Source: Priapulus caudatus
Lineage: Eukaryota > Priapulida > Priapulimorpha > Priapulimorphida > Priapulidae
Length of the DNA stretch: 61,357 nucleotides
Direction of reading: 5' to 3'
NCBI RefSeq assembly: GCF_000485595.1
Contig: NW_014577302.1
Span: 1 to 61,357 of the forward strand
Part shown: in pieces, positions 45,744 to 57,405 of the stretch
Layout of the letters: every line of letters begins with the position of its first letter
Position numbering within the stretch: the first letter of the stretch is position 1
Made by a program: the position numbers and the translations under genes
The notes under the pieces: model-generated
Databases searched by the model: none
Told to the model about the DNA's origin: nothing
What the model saw: only the letters and a program-made list of their open reading frames with translations

Positions 45744-46202
45744 AGCCGCACAATGCGCATCCAAACGCTAATTTCTTCAGTACTAGACTAGCAAATACTT
45801 CGTGTCATGCATAATCATACTACCTTATGGCAAAATAAACTCTAGTTCCTCCCATTTGACTGCGCGTTCCCAACAAGAAAGAGGTGCGAAATCAGGTAAT
45901 CAGGCGCCAACGCTAACTTGTTTCAAACAACATAACATCGAAGTGGTGACGTGACGTCAGATGTTTTTATCTTTGCTGCGCCCGTACCGCTGTACCGCGG
46001 CACCGCTGCACGGTTGCTTGGAGATTGGGGAACTGTCAACAACATCGGAGGTATTTTCAAAATACCTTTTATAAGACAACGCGCAGTGAAATGGGAGGAA
46101 CTAGAGTTTATTTTGCCATAAGGTAGTATGATTATGCATGACACGAAGTATTTGCTAGTCTAGTACTGAAGAAATTAGCGTTTGGATGCGCATTGTGCGG
46201 CT
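45744..46202. mobile_element. TTAA-flanked MITE with ~125-bp terminal inverted repeats
   Basis: Arms 45744-45868 and 46078-46202 are near-perfect reverse complements. The outer ends AGCCGCACAATGCGC/GCGCATTGTGCGGCT are directly flanked by TTAA (45740-45743 and 46203-46206). The 210-bp centre has no ORF. Likely piggyBac- or Kolobok-type non-autonomous element. Confidence 0.85.
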
Positions 46203-46206
46203 TTAA

Positions 46207-46900
46207 GCATAGCCTCCACTTTTTGCAGTTTTCTAATAGATTATCTAATGATTATTGTAAACCTGCTTCCGACTCACTAAAACTGGGTTGTCGGCATAAT
46301 AGTACACATTTCATGGGAGTATCAATGATAGTCGGAAAATCACCTTTATCTGTTAAACAATTTGGCAGGTCATTGATATACAGAATCACAGATTAAATCC
46401 AATTGGGCTCCGTATGTCTCCCTGCCTTTCTCCAGAATGACACCTAAACAGAGTAAGAGCACAGGCACTTGGAACGTTTCAATAAAAAAAGGTAATTAAA
46501 CACGAAATGTATTTACCATTTGGTATGACTTATGTCTGATTTTCTATTCATAAAAGAGGTTTAATTTGTCTCGCCACTGATAGATGGCTCTGTGGTGGGT
46601 TCAAGATAGCACTGTATGTATGAACACGGTTGAAAAATATTAAACAGATTAAAGTTGGAAAAAAACGTGTATTCGTCATAACTACAATCTAATTCTTCAA
46701 CGTGGTGAACCCTTAACAGCTTTTTCAACCCATACGTGATAGATACCCTCGCCAAATCGTCGAAAACTGGGAAATTGTGCCAACAAACTTTCTGACACGG
46801 ATTGGAATTCAAGCAATGCAACCACCGAGTGCCACGTCGTCGTCGTGTTAGAAAGTAGGGAAAGACTGTCAAACTTTACATAGTACATAGTCTATCAATC
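46207..46900. other. Upstream of BEL/Pao gag relic; possible leader
   Basis: No LTR pair or primer site could be defined. Minus-strand frames here are not recognised. Confidence 0.4.
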
Positions 46901-47547
46901 ATGAATCTTCGTGACTTTGTGCCTACAGATATCGCCAATTCGGTCAAAACGACCGACATGTCTAAAAATAATAGTGAAACATTGACACTACCAGCCACTG
47001 TCAAGGAGGCCAAGAGTGTCCGAGCGACACTTAAACGTAAAGTTACCGGTCGTGTCAAAGATGCTAAAGCCCTACTGACTGCGGGAGATGGTATTCCACA
47101 CACAGAATATAAAACGCATGCTGAGAACATCAGAAAACAACTGCAGAACCTACAGCTTGCTAGTGAAAATGTCATAAAGTTAGAAGCCAGGACCTCGACC
47201 ACAAAGTGCTCGATACTGATGAGGCCATAGAACAGTCTGAGCAACAGATAGCTGATGAGCAGGAGACTTATTATGACGAGATCAGGGAGAAGACCCTACC
47301 GGCTATGTACAAACTACTCCGAATGGCTGAAAGGTCCATGCCATCCCCCAAGCCTGGTAATCCGCCTTCCTCACCGAAACGTCCTGATGTACAACTGACA
47401 TCACCACGTATGGCGAAACTGAAGTTTCCTACTTTCACCGGCGACATTCGTGATTATAGAAGATTCAAGAAACTATTTCTCCATTTCTCCAAAAGCCTAG
47501 ACGATCTGCAGCCAGATATCCGCGCGAAGCGCGAAAACGCCGCTTAG
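46901..47547 (+). pseudogene. gag: BEL/Pao-type gag fragment (DUF1759-like)
   Basis: Frame 46901-47230 has a helical Lys/Glu-rich N-terminus. After a shift near 47190 the second frame continues with a coiled region, a Pro/Ser linker and KLKFPTFTGDIRDYRRFKKL, the signature of DUF1759 in BEL/Pao gag (P.F.GD...W..F in the family). The frame ends abruptly at ~47513, where a dispersed repeat (GATATCCGCGCGAAGCGCG) begins. Confidence 0.55.
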
Positions 47548-48479
47548 CGGCAAGCTAAATCGAATTCGCTGCACTGTTTAGAACAACTTCCTCAGGTCCC
47601 TTTGGGTAGAGGACAAAGCCGTATAATCGTTCAATTGAGCAGTTCTGGCGATTCTACAAGCCTTTTCACTACGAACGTAGCTCGAAATTTCCTAGAAATG
47701 GTCGTAATTGTTCGTTAGTTGCTCGGCGCGCTTCGTTTTCCTGTAGAATATTGATTTCCAATTTTTTCGATTTAATGTTAATTTTTTTCGATGCGTAACA
47801 TTATTCTCGTACATGGCATGGCTGACTAAGCTAGACTGCTCCCCGGTGGACAGTTCCACACGCTACTATGTAACTATGTTCAGTGTAGCCAAGGATACTT
47901 GCGGGAGTGAAGGTGGCTAACAGTCTAGCCGTATCCATGGTAATTTAGAGTACTTGGGTTCCAGTATTTACAGTACTTGGGTTCCGGTATGCATCTTGAC
48001 AGTACTTGGGTACTTGGGCTAGTATGTATCATTTCTGCATATTGTGATGACCATATAGGTTGCGATATTTCATTCATATCCATCCATATTGAATCCATCG
48101 ATATATCATGCCACCGTATTGTAGTGCATACAACTGTAACGTTCTTAGATGTAAGGAGTCAAAAGGAGCGAAGATCACTTTTCATGGGTGAGATAACATT
48201 TGAATAGTCAACATAATTATTAGACTTATTCGACAATGTTGTTGTTCACAGTCACCGTTATTGCAGTCCATAGGACTGTAACGTTGTTACATCTAAGGAG
48301 TGAAAAGGAGCAAACATTCATGCACTTCTTCTGCCATTGTCTTAATAAATAAACTTGAATAGGAGACTTGAATATTCTCATAATGAAGAACCGCATATTC
48401 TTGGCCCCAGTGTACATATTTTCATCCGTGCAAGCTTTACAAATAGCATTGGCAAGATGGCATTTAAGTCGAGTATTGC
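47548..48479. other. No gene; small direct repeats
   Basis: GTACTTGGGTTCC occurs as a short array at 47950-48015. GTAACGTTCTTAGATGTAAGGAG (48136) is repeated in changed form near 48278. No protein family seen. Confidence 0.45.
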
Positions 48480-48600
48480 ATGAAAGCAGGGGCGCAAATC
48501 CAGGTGGGGACAGGGGGACATGTCCCCCCCACGAACTTTCAGAGGGGGGACATCATATCAAATGTCCCCCCCCCACGATTTTGGATCACCATGATTTTGT
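48480..48600. repeat. G/C-run dispersed repeat
   Basis: GGGGACAGGGGGACATGTCCCCCCC and a following similar half form imperfect inverted words. Confidence 0.5.
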
Positions 48601-48604
48601 ATGT

Positions 48605-48662
<58 letters not shown>
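48605..48662. repeat. (GT)n microsatellite
   Basis: About 25 GT units, ending GCGCGCGTG. Confidence 0.95.
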
Positions 48663-48664
<2 letters not shown>

Positions 48665-48689
48665 ATAGCTGGGACACATCGCTCGAGAT

Positions 48690-50525
48690 AGGAACGAGTT
48701 ACAGCCATTTTACAGGAGGTGTATGTCACGTTCCATTTCTGTAATAATACATTAGGAAAGTATGAATAGCGATGACGGATTTGTAGATAAATATCCAGAT
48801 GAGACGGGATACTAGAGAAGCGTTGCCGAAAGGCGGTGTTGACCCGAAGTGCTGAGCGCAGATCTTGCGCGCAGTTCCGCGGCAAGGCGCACGCGACCGC
48901 GGGTGCGTCCTACGACAGTATGCAGCGCTGGCAGCTACGGATCCGTGCGCCGAATGCTTAGGCCGGCGCACGCATCCATAGCTGCCAGCGAACAGTCCAC
49001 AATTTTAGTGGGGGACACAGAGGGCAGACAATTGGGACGTGAACAGTGTTCACTTGTTATAAAAACATAATGTCTCTGTTCGTAACCGAGCTGTGTCACG
49101 CAAAATCACAGAAAGACTGACGAAATTTTCGCGTTCGCGAACCTTGCCCAGTAATGGAAATGGCTGCAAGGAAAAAGGCTATATAGACTGGGACTCGCTC
49201 CCACCTCGATTACCCATCGAGTGACTAAGCTAAGCCGAGAGGTGGAAGCGAGTGCCAGTCTATGGGCTATAGAGCCTCGCCATTGGAACGTTGCAAAAAC
49301 GTTGCAGCGTTGTTGCGCAAGATTGAGGTCATGAAGAGCGCCGGTAGGCGTTTCCTGATTCTGACAGCCATTTCCATTACTGGGCAAGGTTCACGAACGC
49401 GAGAATTTCGTTAGTCTTTGTGTGATTTCGCATGACACAGCTCGGTTACGAACAGAGACATTATGTTTTTATAACAAGTGAACACTGTTGTTGAAGGAGA
49501 AACAAAGATGGAAGCTGTTGGATGTGTATTCGTGCTGTGAAAGTGTCAAATGAAGCGAGCGTCGAGCGAATTTTGGCAGCACGCTTTCCTACCTGCTATA
49601 TATATTAGTGTAAGCGTGCAACAGTCGCGCCGCGAGAGCAATGGCAGCCGGCAGCGTATGTTGGACGTAGGATTTCGACGGAATTTACAGGAAACTGTCG
49701 GCAATAATAGGTCAAAGAGAGTAGGCCTATGCTATAGAAACATGAAGAAGTTGGTAGTAAATAGATTTCGTATTTAGTTAGCATTATATTTTATTATATT
49801 TAGTAGGAGTACTAGTAACACTAACAGGAGTCGTCATTATTAGTAACTTACTAGTACCGGTAACACAGTTTGTCATTATTAGCTCCTGGTAGTAACTAGT
49901 ACTAGTACTAGTAGTCCTGGTACTTAGTAGTACTAGTAGTACTTACTAGTAATTATTGTAACATGTACTTGTAGTAATAGAAGTATTCGTAGGTGTGGAT
50001 ACAATTCGCTGCTCGCATTGGGGGATCGTGTTAGATATCATATATATAGGTGCCTGTGGAATCACGAGGCTGTCCGAGTCGGAGCACTCCGGAATTTCAC
50101 GTGAATTCTTACGGAACACTTACAGTTCAAGCTTCCCACTGTTCACAGTTTAGGCACTTCTGCACCATGTTGAAATCTTTAGTTTGATGAGGAGTGTAAC
50201 TATGCAGAGATACAATAGCAGATAAGAGTGACAATGAAACTAACTGTAAACTGGATTTATTACGAATAGCAGATACATGTTGTATTGTTCTCTATATATC
50301 GGATCCTCTAAACTCAGCCAGTCAACGCTACGCATGAGCGCTATATATTGTTACAATGTGAACAAAAAACTCCGTCATTACAGCAAAGAAAGCGCGCCTA
50401 GTAGCGAACAAAGAATTGGGAGCATTTCTAGCCAGTCTCTACCTAACTGGGTAATGGGATCCCTCGTGCAATGGGCAGAACTGTTCAATTCAGCGAAAAC
50501 CGGCTTTCACCTATACCTAGGAAGT
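48690..50525. repeat. 1.85-kb duplicated block, copy B
   Basis: Same content and order as 41417-43262, including the hairpin (48927-48989), the foldback (~49040-49480) and the TAGTA-rich stretch (49790-49990). Its LTR part is complete and continues to 50642. Confidence 0.8.
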
Positions 50526-50642
50526 ATAACGTGGAGAACAACCAAAGATGGCGGGCGTGTAACAACAACTGATTTGTTATAGTTTCGTACAATACTCGTC
50601 CATAGGTGGCGCTCGTATATCAATACTGTACATATCGCCACA
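50195..50642 (-). mobile_element. 3' LTR of Ty3/gypsy element 4 (448 bp)
   Basis: On the minus strand it starts TGTGGCGATATGTAC after a polypurine tract (GGAAGGGAGA, 50643-50655) and ends GCATAGTTACA. AATAAA (minus) lies at ~50260, near the end, as expected for U5/R. Confidence 0.8.
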
Positions 50643-51048
50643 TCTCCCTTCCAAGTATGAATTATACTTTAAACTCAATTCCAACTCTCTCTGTGCTAAT
50701 TCCTACAGGAGACTCTTCAACTAATAAAAATTAAAGAATATGTTTTACTGTACTAACGATATGTCTCTATGTTCAAATCCGTTCCATCAATGTAATGTAT
50801 GTTTTCATTTCTATGTTTGAACTAACTGATCAAATATATAAAGAACTACATCGGTGTATGCTTTACACTTTCTGAAATAAATCAAACTACAATCACATAT
50901 ACAATCTGTATATGACTACGTTCAGTTCAACATTCAAAGAACGTTCAAAGTTTAAAAAAGTAATCCAAATCCTATTCTACTCTAATTTCCAACTAGCATC
51001 CTTCCTGATAGCTGTCACATACTGATCGACTTAGGCATATTGCCCATG
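50643..51048 (-). other. Element 4 3' untranslated region and polypurine tract
   Basis: AT-rich non-coding stretch between pol and the LTR. Confidence 0.6.
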
Positions 51049-53297
51049 CTACACAAAGTCCTTAAATCTACTCGGTGGGTTGATTACTCTCCCAGAACGA
51101 GTAGACACAACTGGCGCTGCTTCCGATCTATGAGTCACAGCACTGCTTACTGGACCAGCACATGTAGGTTGGCGACTCTCCCTCGGATCACATACTATAG
51201 CACGGTCTCTACCTTCATCTGTCTCTCGACCAACTGGAACATCCAGAACCTCCGGCACGACCACCGCTGATTCACCTGTTTTCAACAGATGCTTCCGGTT
51301 TCTCCTGTATTGCCGACCATTTCGCTCGACTATGAATGATCTCGGCTCTGCTGACTTCCCCCTCACAACAGCTGGTCTACAGAGTTTTTCATCGTGCATT
51401 CTCACTGTCTCTCCAACAGCAATTGGAGGCAGTGCTCTGGCACCATGATCATAATAATGCTGTTGTTTCGACTGATTTTTCCCAAGCTGCTCAGTTACTG
51501 GTTCATCGTTGAAGTTAGGTGATTTCAACAACTTTCCAGTTGCAGGCAGACGGGACCTTGTTCTTCGACCCATCAACATCTGACTGGGTGAGCCCATTCC
51601 TTGGAGAGGGGTGTTTCTCCACTCCAATATTGCCAAGTATGGATCACGTCCTGCTCGGCCTGCTTTCTTCAACAACCGTTTCAAGGTCTGCACAGCCCGT
51701 TCAGCCATACCGTTGCTTTGCGGGTACTCCGGGGAGGAGGTATGATGCTGAAACTCGTATTTGCGTGCAAACTCTGCAAACACATCACTGGAGTATTGGG
51801 GACCATTATCGGAAATGACTTCTTCTGGGAGGCCATAACGTGCAAACTGTTCTTTTAGCCACTCAATCACAGTTGCACTCTTAGTGTCAGATACTTTGGT
51901 AAACTCGACAAACTTCGAGTAGTAGTCTACCAAGCAAATGTACATAACTCCGTCGATTTCAAACAAGTCTGTTGCGACTTTTTGCCATGGCCTCTGAGGA
52001 ATCGCATGAGACTTCAGTGGTTCCTTGTATTCGAAATGACAGACAAATGTCACATCGACTCACTAGCTCCTTTATCTGGTCATTCATACTTGGCCAAAAC
52101 AGGATATCTCTCGCTCTCCGCTGGCACTTCTCAACACCTAGATGACTACTGTGGATACGATCCAACATGTCCGCACGAAGACCCTCTGGCACAATGATTC
52201 TCTCTGACTTCAGTAGTAACCCATTACTACAGCTCAGTTCCTCACGATATGACCAATACTGTCTCACGTCTACAGATACTTTTGACCGTTCCTCCGGCCA
52301 ACCCATGACAATGTACTCTTTCAGACTGTGTAAAGTACTGTCTCGTTGTGTTGCCAGCTGAAACTCTTTCAACCTTTCCTCGGTGATTGGCATGTTTTCC
52401 ACTGTGTGAACATGAACATCCTCTTCACCTTCTTGCTCGGGCAAGCCCACTGGAGCTCGACTTAGTGCATCAGCAATAAACATCTCCTTTCCAGGTTTAT
52501 ACTGGACCTGCAGATCATATTTCTGCAATCTGATGAGCCACCTCTGTATTCTTGGAGGTGCTGATGTCAACAGCTTTCGGTGCAGGGCTTCTAATGGCTT
52601 ATGGTCGGTTTCCACAACCACGCCCGATCTCCCATAAATGTAGTCATGGAACTTTGTACAGCCCCATACAATGGCTAGCATCTCACGTTCAATGTTGGCA
52701 TAATTTCTTTCAGCACTACTCAGCGAGCGTGAAGCATATGCTACTGGCCTTCCTCCCTGAATTAGACATGCCCCTAAACCTTCTTGAGAAGCATCAACCG
52801 AGAGTGTGACGGCTTCCTCTGGGTTGTAGTAAGCAAGAACTGGTGCTCTCGTCAGGGCTGATTTGAGGTCATCCATACTCGCCTGGTGACGCTCATCCCA
52901 GTGCCATGCTACATCTTTCCGTAGCAACTCACGCAATGGCTCACTCCGCTTGGAGAGGTTAGGAAGGAATTTTCCAACAAAATTCACCATTCCTAGAAAT
53001 CGCTGCAAACCAGTTTTGTCCTTTGGCGTTTCCATCTGCGTGATTGCTGTTATGCGCTCTTCCGACACTTGTAGTCCATCTCGTGTCAGCACGTTGCCCA
53101 TGTATGCGACTGATGTCAGTCCAACTTTGCAGGACACGGCGCAACACTGTATGAAGTCTCGCATTGTGTTCCTGGATGGTTTTTCCCCATATCAAGATAT
53201 CGTCCATAATCACCTCGACTCCATCCATGTCGTCAAACATCTGTGACGCAATTCTCTGCCACACTTTTTTTTTTTTTTTTCTTATGGAGCTCGATTT
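51049..53297 (-). pseudogene. pol: Ty3/gypsy element 4 pol (RT C-terminal part, RNase H, integrase)
   Basis: Minus-strand frames: 52959-53336 (end of RT palm, VIMDDILIWG for YxDD), 51959-53164 (thumb, RNase H with LSVDASQEGLGA and ETDHKPLE, integrase HHCC HSSHLGVEK...CDICL) and 51049-52053 (integrase core with ATDLFEID, SDNGPQYSS and NGMAERA, then a C-terminal tail ending in RSGRVINPPSRFKDFV). The DDE triad is complete. Frameshifts lie at ~53130 and ~52030. Upstream RT, protease and gag are cut off at the N at 53298. It resembles the K02A2.6-like gypsy proteins common in invertebrates. Confidence 0.9.
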
Positions 53298-53298
53298 N
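53298..53298. other. Single N at a chimeric joint
   Basis: Left of it a T-run (53263-53280) and element 4 pol; right of it an LTR of a different element. Either a sequencing artefact or a patchwork join. Confidence 0.8.
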
Positions 53299-53550
53299 AT
53301 ATTCCCCCAAAACCTCCCTACATCCTGAGCGCACATGTCACCCGTTCTCTCAGACCACGTCCTACTCCTTAATTCACACCGACTCCTGCGAAACTGCCTT
53401 AAAATTCTAAAACCCGCTTATCCAACTCCGTGTGAACATCAATTGTAGCCGCGCGACGCTGCGTTACGCCGACTAACTGGTCACCAATACAACCCTAGTC
53501 TATAGGCCTTCGCCGACTACTATCATGTGTAGACACGTGCAAAGACAATG
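53299..53550 (-). mobile_element. LTR fragment of the env-bearing element family (minus)
   Basis: The reverse complement matches 60605-60838 with short indels (blocks GTCGCGCGGCTACA, GGACGTGGTCTGAGAGAACG, GTGCGCTCAGGATGTAGGGA). It opposes the orientation of the later LTRs. It stops at the N. Confidence 0.85.
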
Positions 53551-54517
53551 ATTAACAACAGAGAAGATGGGAAGCAAAAAAACGCATGCATTCCTTTTTC
53601 AACGCAAAAGGGAAGTTCTCGGTGCTAAGCATCCTCGTTAAGGTAGCTCCCTGAGCATTTTTCGGACAAGAAACTTGTGATAAGTTAGGGGGAAAAGATA
53701 AAAATGCTCGGTACGTCGTCGTCTTCTGTTTTGCAGAGTGACGTTTATAAACTAAAATTTGTTAAAGATCAATTAAGTAACCTAACGTATGTGTTACACG
53801 ACACAACACACACCCCCACCGGACACACGCGTGCACCGCATGCACACGCCAGCAGCACCAGTCACACACATACACTTACATGATATAATATACAGCACAC
53901 GCACGCACCGCACTACACGACACAACTAATCGGCGTGAACCACGCTAACACTAAATGCCTATATAGTGTCTCTCCCAGTGCTTTTCATAGGTTGTTTGCG
54001 GCCCAATGGCATCCAAACCATGGAAACTCACGAAGGAAACCCAAACAATTCATCCCACACGAAGCCCAATCATCGGCAACGCTCGCGTCATCCCTCCCAA
54101 GGAAATGAAAGAACCAGAAAGTCTACTTCCAGGAATAAATGGTTATCAAAGCCTATCAGGTGGCTCCACCTACCGACGAACAGAGGAAAGCATCATGTGT
54201 TTTCGACTGTGCTAGAGCTCAAACCGCTGGACCTTCTCCAACTCTTAAAAGTCGTAGCGAATTTGTGGTGCAATAGATGGCGCACGCGAACTGTTTGGCG
54301 TGCCACGACGCGTTAGCGTACGCTAGCCTAGCTAGCCTGGCGTTCCAAAAGGGCATGGCCTGTCAAACTCATTGCATGTCGGCCAGCGAATGGTAGCGAG
54401 GGTTTTGGAAAGAGGCGTTGTTTAGAATCGTTTCTCTCTCTTTCTCTGCGTCTAGGGACTTTCCTCTTAAGGTGCTTGTTAGGGAGGAGGTATTATGGTG
54501 TTTGGTCTTGCGTCCCA
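53551..54517. other. Unassigned sequence between LTR fragments
   Basis: CA-rich patch at 53800-53920. Frames at 53966-54316 are Arg/Ser/Asn-rich without a recognisable domain. Confidence 0.45.
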
Positions 54518-54793
54518 GGCAGCAGGGAGTGTACGTGTTTTGTTTGGTGATGGTTCAGCCTCGTAATCTATCTACCCGTGCGTTCGAGCCGTCAATGGTG
54601 TGCTGAGGCTAGACTATAGGCTGATGTGAACGATCGACGTAAAGGCAGCAGGGGGAGAGGGGGGCAATGAGTACGTGTTTCGTGTTTGTGATGGTTCAGC
54701 CTTCCGTACATTTCTACCGTGCGTTCAGCCGTCAGATGGTGTGCTGAGGCTAGTACTAGTAGTCGCTGATGTGAGACGAATCGACGTAAAGTG
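54518..54793. repeat. Tandem duplication (~125-150-bp unit, two copies)
   Basis: GGCAGCAGGG...GTACGTGTTT...GATGGTTCAGCC...GTGTGCTGAGGCTA...CGACGTAAAG occurs at 54518-54642 and again at 54643-54793. Confidence 0.8.
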
Positions 54794-55050
54794 CCCTGTC
54801 GGAAAAGAGAGGAGCTACTGTAACTTGAGTGTATTCTACGTAGTGTTTGCGCATCCGGTGGTCAGCGGACGGCGACCTCTAGAGTGAGGAATGGTGGGAG
54901 CCGCGGTCCGGCCGAGCGTGCGGCCAGTACTCTAGTCGGCAATAAACTCGACCCCGGTCCATTCCGGCCATCACGCTACATCTAATCTCGCTTATCCTCA
55001 TCGCCCGGCTCCACTACCTGCGGAGCCTGGGTTGGGGACGTGACACCACG
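54794..55050 (+). mobile_element. Candidate LTR 3' end with primer-binding-like site
   Basis: AATAAA at 54941-54946 in a GC-rich stretch, then TGGGGACGTGACA at 55033-55045, which resembles a tRNA primer site and the TGGTGCTCGTGACA after the LTR at 61013. No paired LTR was seen. Confidence 0.35.
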
Positions 55051-56360
55051 CAGATCGTACGAGAAAATCCGAATTCTGTCACAAACGGAGTAAAGAGAAC
55101 CAGACTTACTCGAGTGCTTGTTTACAAATTGGACAGAAGGCTAGCGCAGAGGTTTGAGATCGTCGGCCCAGAACCTCTGAATGTCATCGGTTCGCGTGCT
55201 TTCATAGATGGCAGCGCTTACAAAAAACACCGAGCAATTTGGAAGCCATACTCAGTACCCAAATTCGTCATCGGCACACAACAAGAACCAAGGCACCTGC
55301 GCCTTATTGGATTGATAAATTCATTGGTCTTCCGATTCCTTCTTAGACAGGGCCCGGTCGCCCTTTAGGGGACGTTGAGACGAATGAGGGAAAATTTTTA
55401 CTATCTCTGCGAGCTGTATGAAGTCAACGACGGAGGGTTTGATAGATGATCTGCGGACGTACGTACCTCTTTCACAGCCCCCGGGCCCCAGGTAATATAA
55501 AAAAAAAAAAAAAAATCATTGACATACTTGCTTGGGATAGTAGTCACCAGCGTTGCGCTAAAGACAGTACAAAAAGGATGGCATCATTGTGCACGTCATG
55601 GGGACTGAACCCAACGACATAGACATCAACGAACAAGATCGATCAAATGTTTCCGCCATGTGGATGCAGAGCTGCGTAATCCAAGTGAGAGTTTCGTAGC
55701 TGATTTTTCTGTACGAAGCTGCCGAGACACCGACTGCAAGACCACTTGCGTCGTCATCTTGCATGTTATATACCCGCGATTTCCTCTGATCACAGGGACT
55801 GCAGCGATCTCCTGGCCCAAACCTACGTGGGGCGGCGAAACATGCAGGGGCTTGGCTACAAACGGCTTGCAGGCAAAGTGAACAGAGCGACAGCAGTTAG
55901 ACTCAACTTCCATTGTGGATCCTCACATGACGAATCGTTGGTGACTGGCAACATAAGACGGTGTCGAGGACATTACCATTTACTTCGGGTGCTGTGCAAG
56001 TGGGTTCACGAGCTTGGTTGTACTTTTCAACGTAGTCGCAGTCATAATAGTGCAAAAAACGGCCTCTACCGGGAAATCGAGTGAAACTAAGCTGGATCTT
56101 ATCACTAATGTGTTGGTATGGTCCATATAAAAACCTAAAACGCGTCGGAACAACTTTTCTACAAGCCACGCGCAATTTTTTCCGATTTTCTGCGAATTAT
56201 GGGAAAAATTAGTGTAAAATCTACATGAAACACTTTATAGTCGTCTGTTTACATTGTTACTAGGTATTTTCGGGCGCAGAGTCGATTCCAACAGTCGGTT
56301 TATTCATGAAATTGAACGTTAATGCTTAATTGACCAAATTAAGCTCATTAAGCTCAGTCG
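55051..56360. other. Unassigned 1.3 kb with unrecognised frames
   Basis: Frames at 55114-55368 (plus) and 55626-55913 (minus) show no domain I know. A-run at 55500-55515. Could be the remnant of another element's interior. Confidence 0.4.
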
Positions 56361-56567
56361 ATATAGAGAGAGGTAAGAGGGGGGATTCTGGTTCTGGGCG
56401 CGAGAGTGAGCACACGCGCGTATGCGCGTGTGCGGCGTTCTTTGTCTGTGTGTAAGGAGATGTGATGTGTCTAAGATATTAAAGATTGTACAGTTTACCA
56501 CACAAGTTTGGATCTACTTCCTACCAAGTAGGGATCATTTCTACATGAACGCTCATTCTTGTTTACA
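56361..56567 (+). mobile_element. 5' LTR fragment (R-U5) of the env-bearing element
   Basis: ATATAGAGAG...GTAAGAGGGGGGATT to CATTCTTGTTTACA aligns with 60837-61013. Instead of a primer site and gag, integrase sequence starts ~50 bases later, so an internal deletion removed gag, protease and RT. Confidence 0.8.
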
Positions 56568-56617
56568 CTGTTGCCTTTGCAGGAGGCATCTGGGCAGGGC
56601 TCTGTCCATCTGCGTTT

Positions 56618-57382
56618 ATGACCGATAATCGGTCAGAGTTTTGTAATTCCCTTACAGCTGCCATCTCGAAGGAATTCAAAATCCATCACATCCGTACGTC
56701 ACCCTACCATCCGGCAAGTAATGGTCAGTGTGAGAGGTTTCATCACACTTTAAATAATATGATTTCGTGTTATGTGGCGGAATCTGGAAGGGATTGGGAT
56801 TCAAAGCTGGGTTCCATTCTGTTCGCATACAGAACTAGTGTACACGGAACAATGCAACTCACGCCGTTTTTTGTTGTCTATGGGAGAGATGCAGTCATGC
56901 CTCTGGATACATTCCTTCGGCCACGTAAGGTATCGTACTCTGATGATCCAGTGGCGTTGTCGCTCGACGGGCTTCATCGAGCGTACACGCAGATCCAGGA
57001 GAACACGAGGCGTACACGGGAGAAGAATAAGGTTATTTATGATAAAAGAGCTAAACAGCAGGAGTTCGTGCCTGGCGACTCTGTTTATTGGTATAATCCT
57101 ACGACGAAGCCATCCCAGTCGAGGAAGCTTGCGTCGTATTTCTGACCATATTACGTGGTAGTTCAACAGTTGTCGGTAGTTAATTTCCTTATTAAGGATG
57201 TACGGTCAGGACGTACACATGCTGTACATGTTGATAATCTGCGTCCAGCTTTTCCACAGGGTGCATGGGACAAGTACGTGCCACCGGACAAGGTACTGAC
57301 GACGGACAGACGGATACAGCCGGAAAGGAGTGCTAAGTTCGTTCCAGGACACAAAATACCTGGCTTATTACTTTTACGATAA
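56618..57382 (+). pseudogene. pol: Integrase C-terminal half of the env-bearing element
   Basis: Contains the second catalytic Asp (TDNRSEF) and the Glu (SNGQCERF) of the DDE core, then a GPY/F-like C-terminal region (VHVDNLRPAF). The first catalytic Asp and the HHCC finger are missing. An in-frame TGA at 57143-57145 interrupts the frame just before the C-terminal domain. Same strand as, and 23 bases upstream of, env. Confidence 0.85.
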
Positions 57383-57405
57383 ATGTTACACAGATTGATC
57401 AGTAC

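Noticed and set aside
53966..54316. Frame with a CVFDCA-like word in one phase, possible BEL/Pao RT
   Set aside because: Only six residues resemble the BEL RT motif and the following residues do not continue the match.
55114..55368. 84-codon frame as a captured host gene
   Set aside because: No family recognised and no splice or promoter evidence; described only as unassigned sequence.
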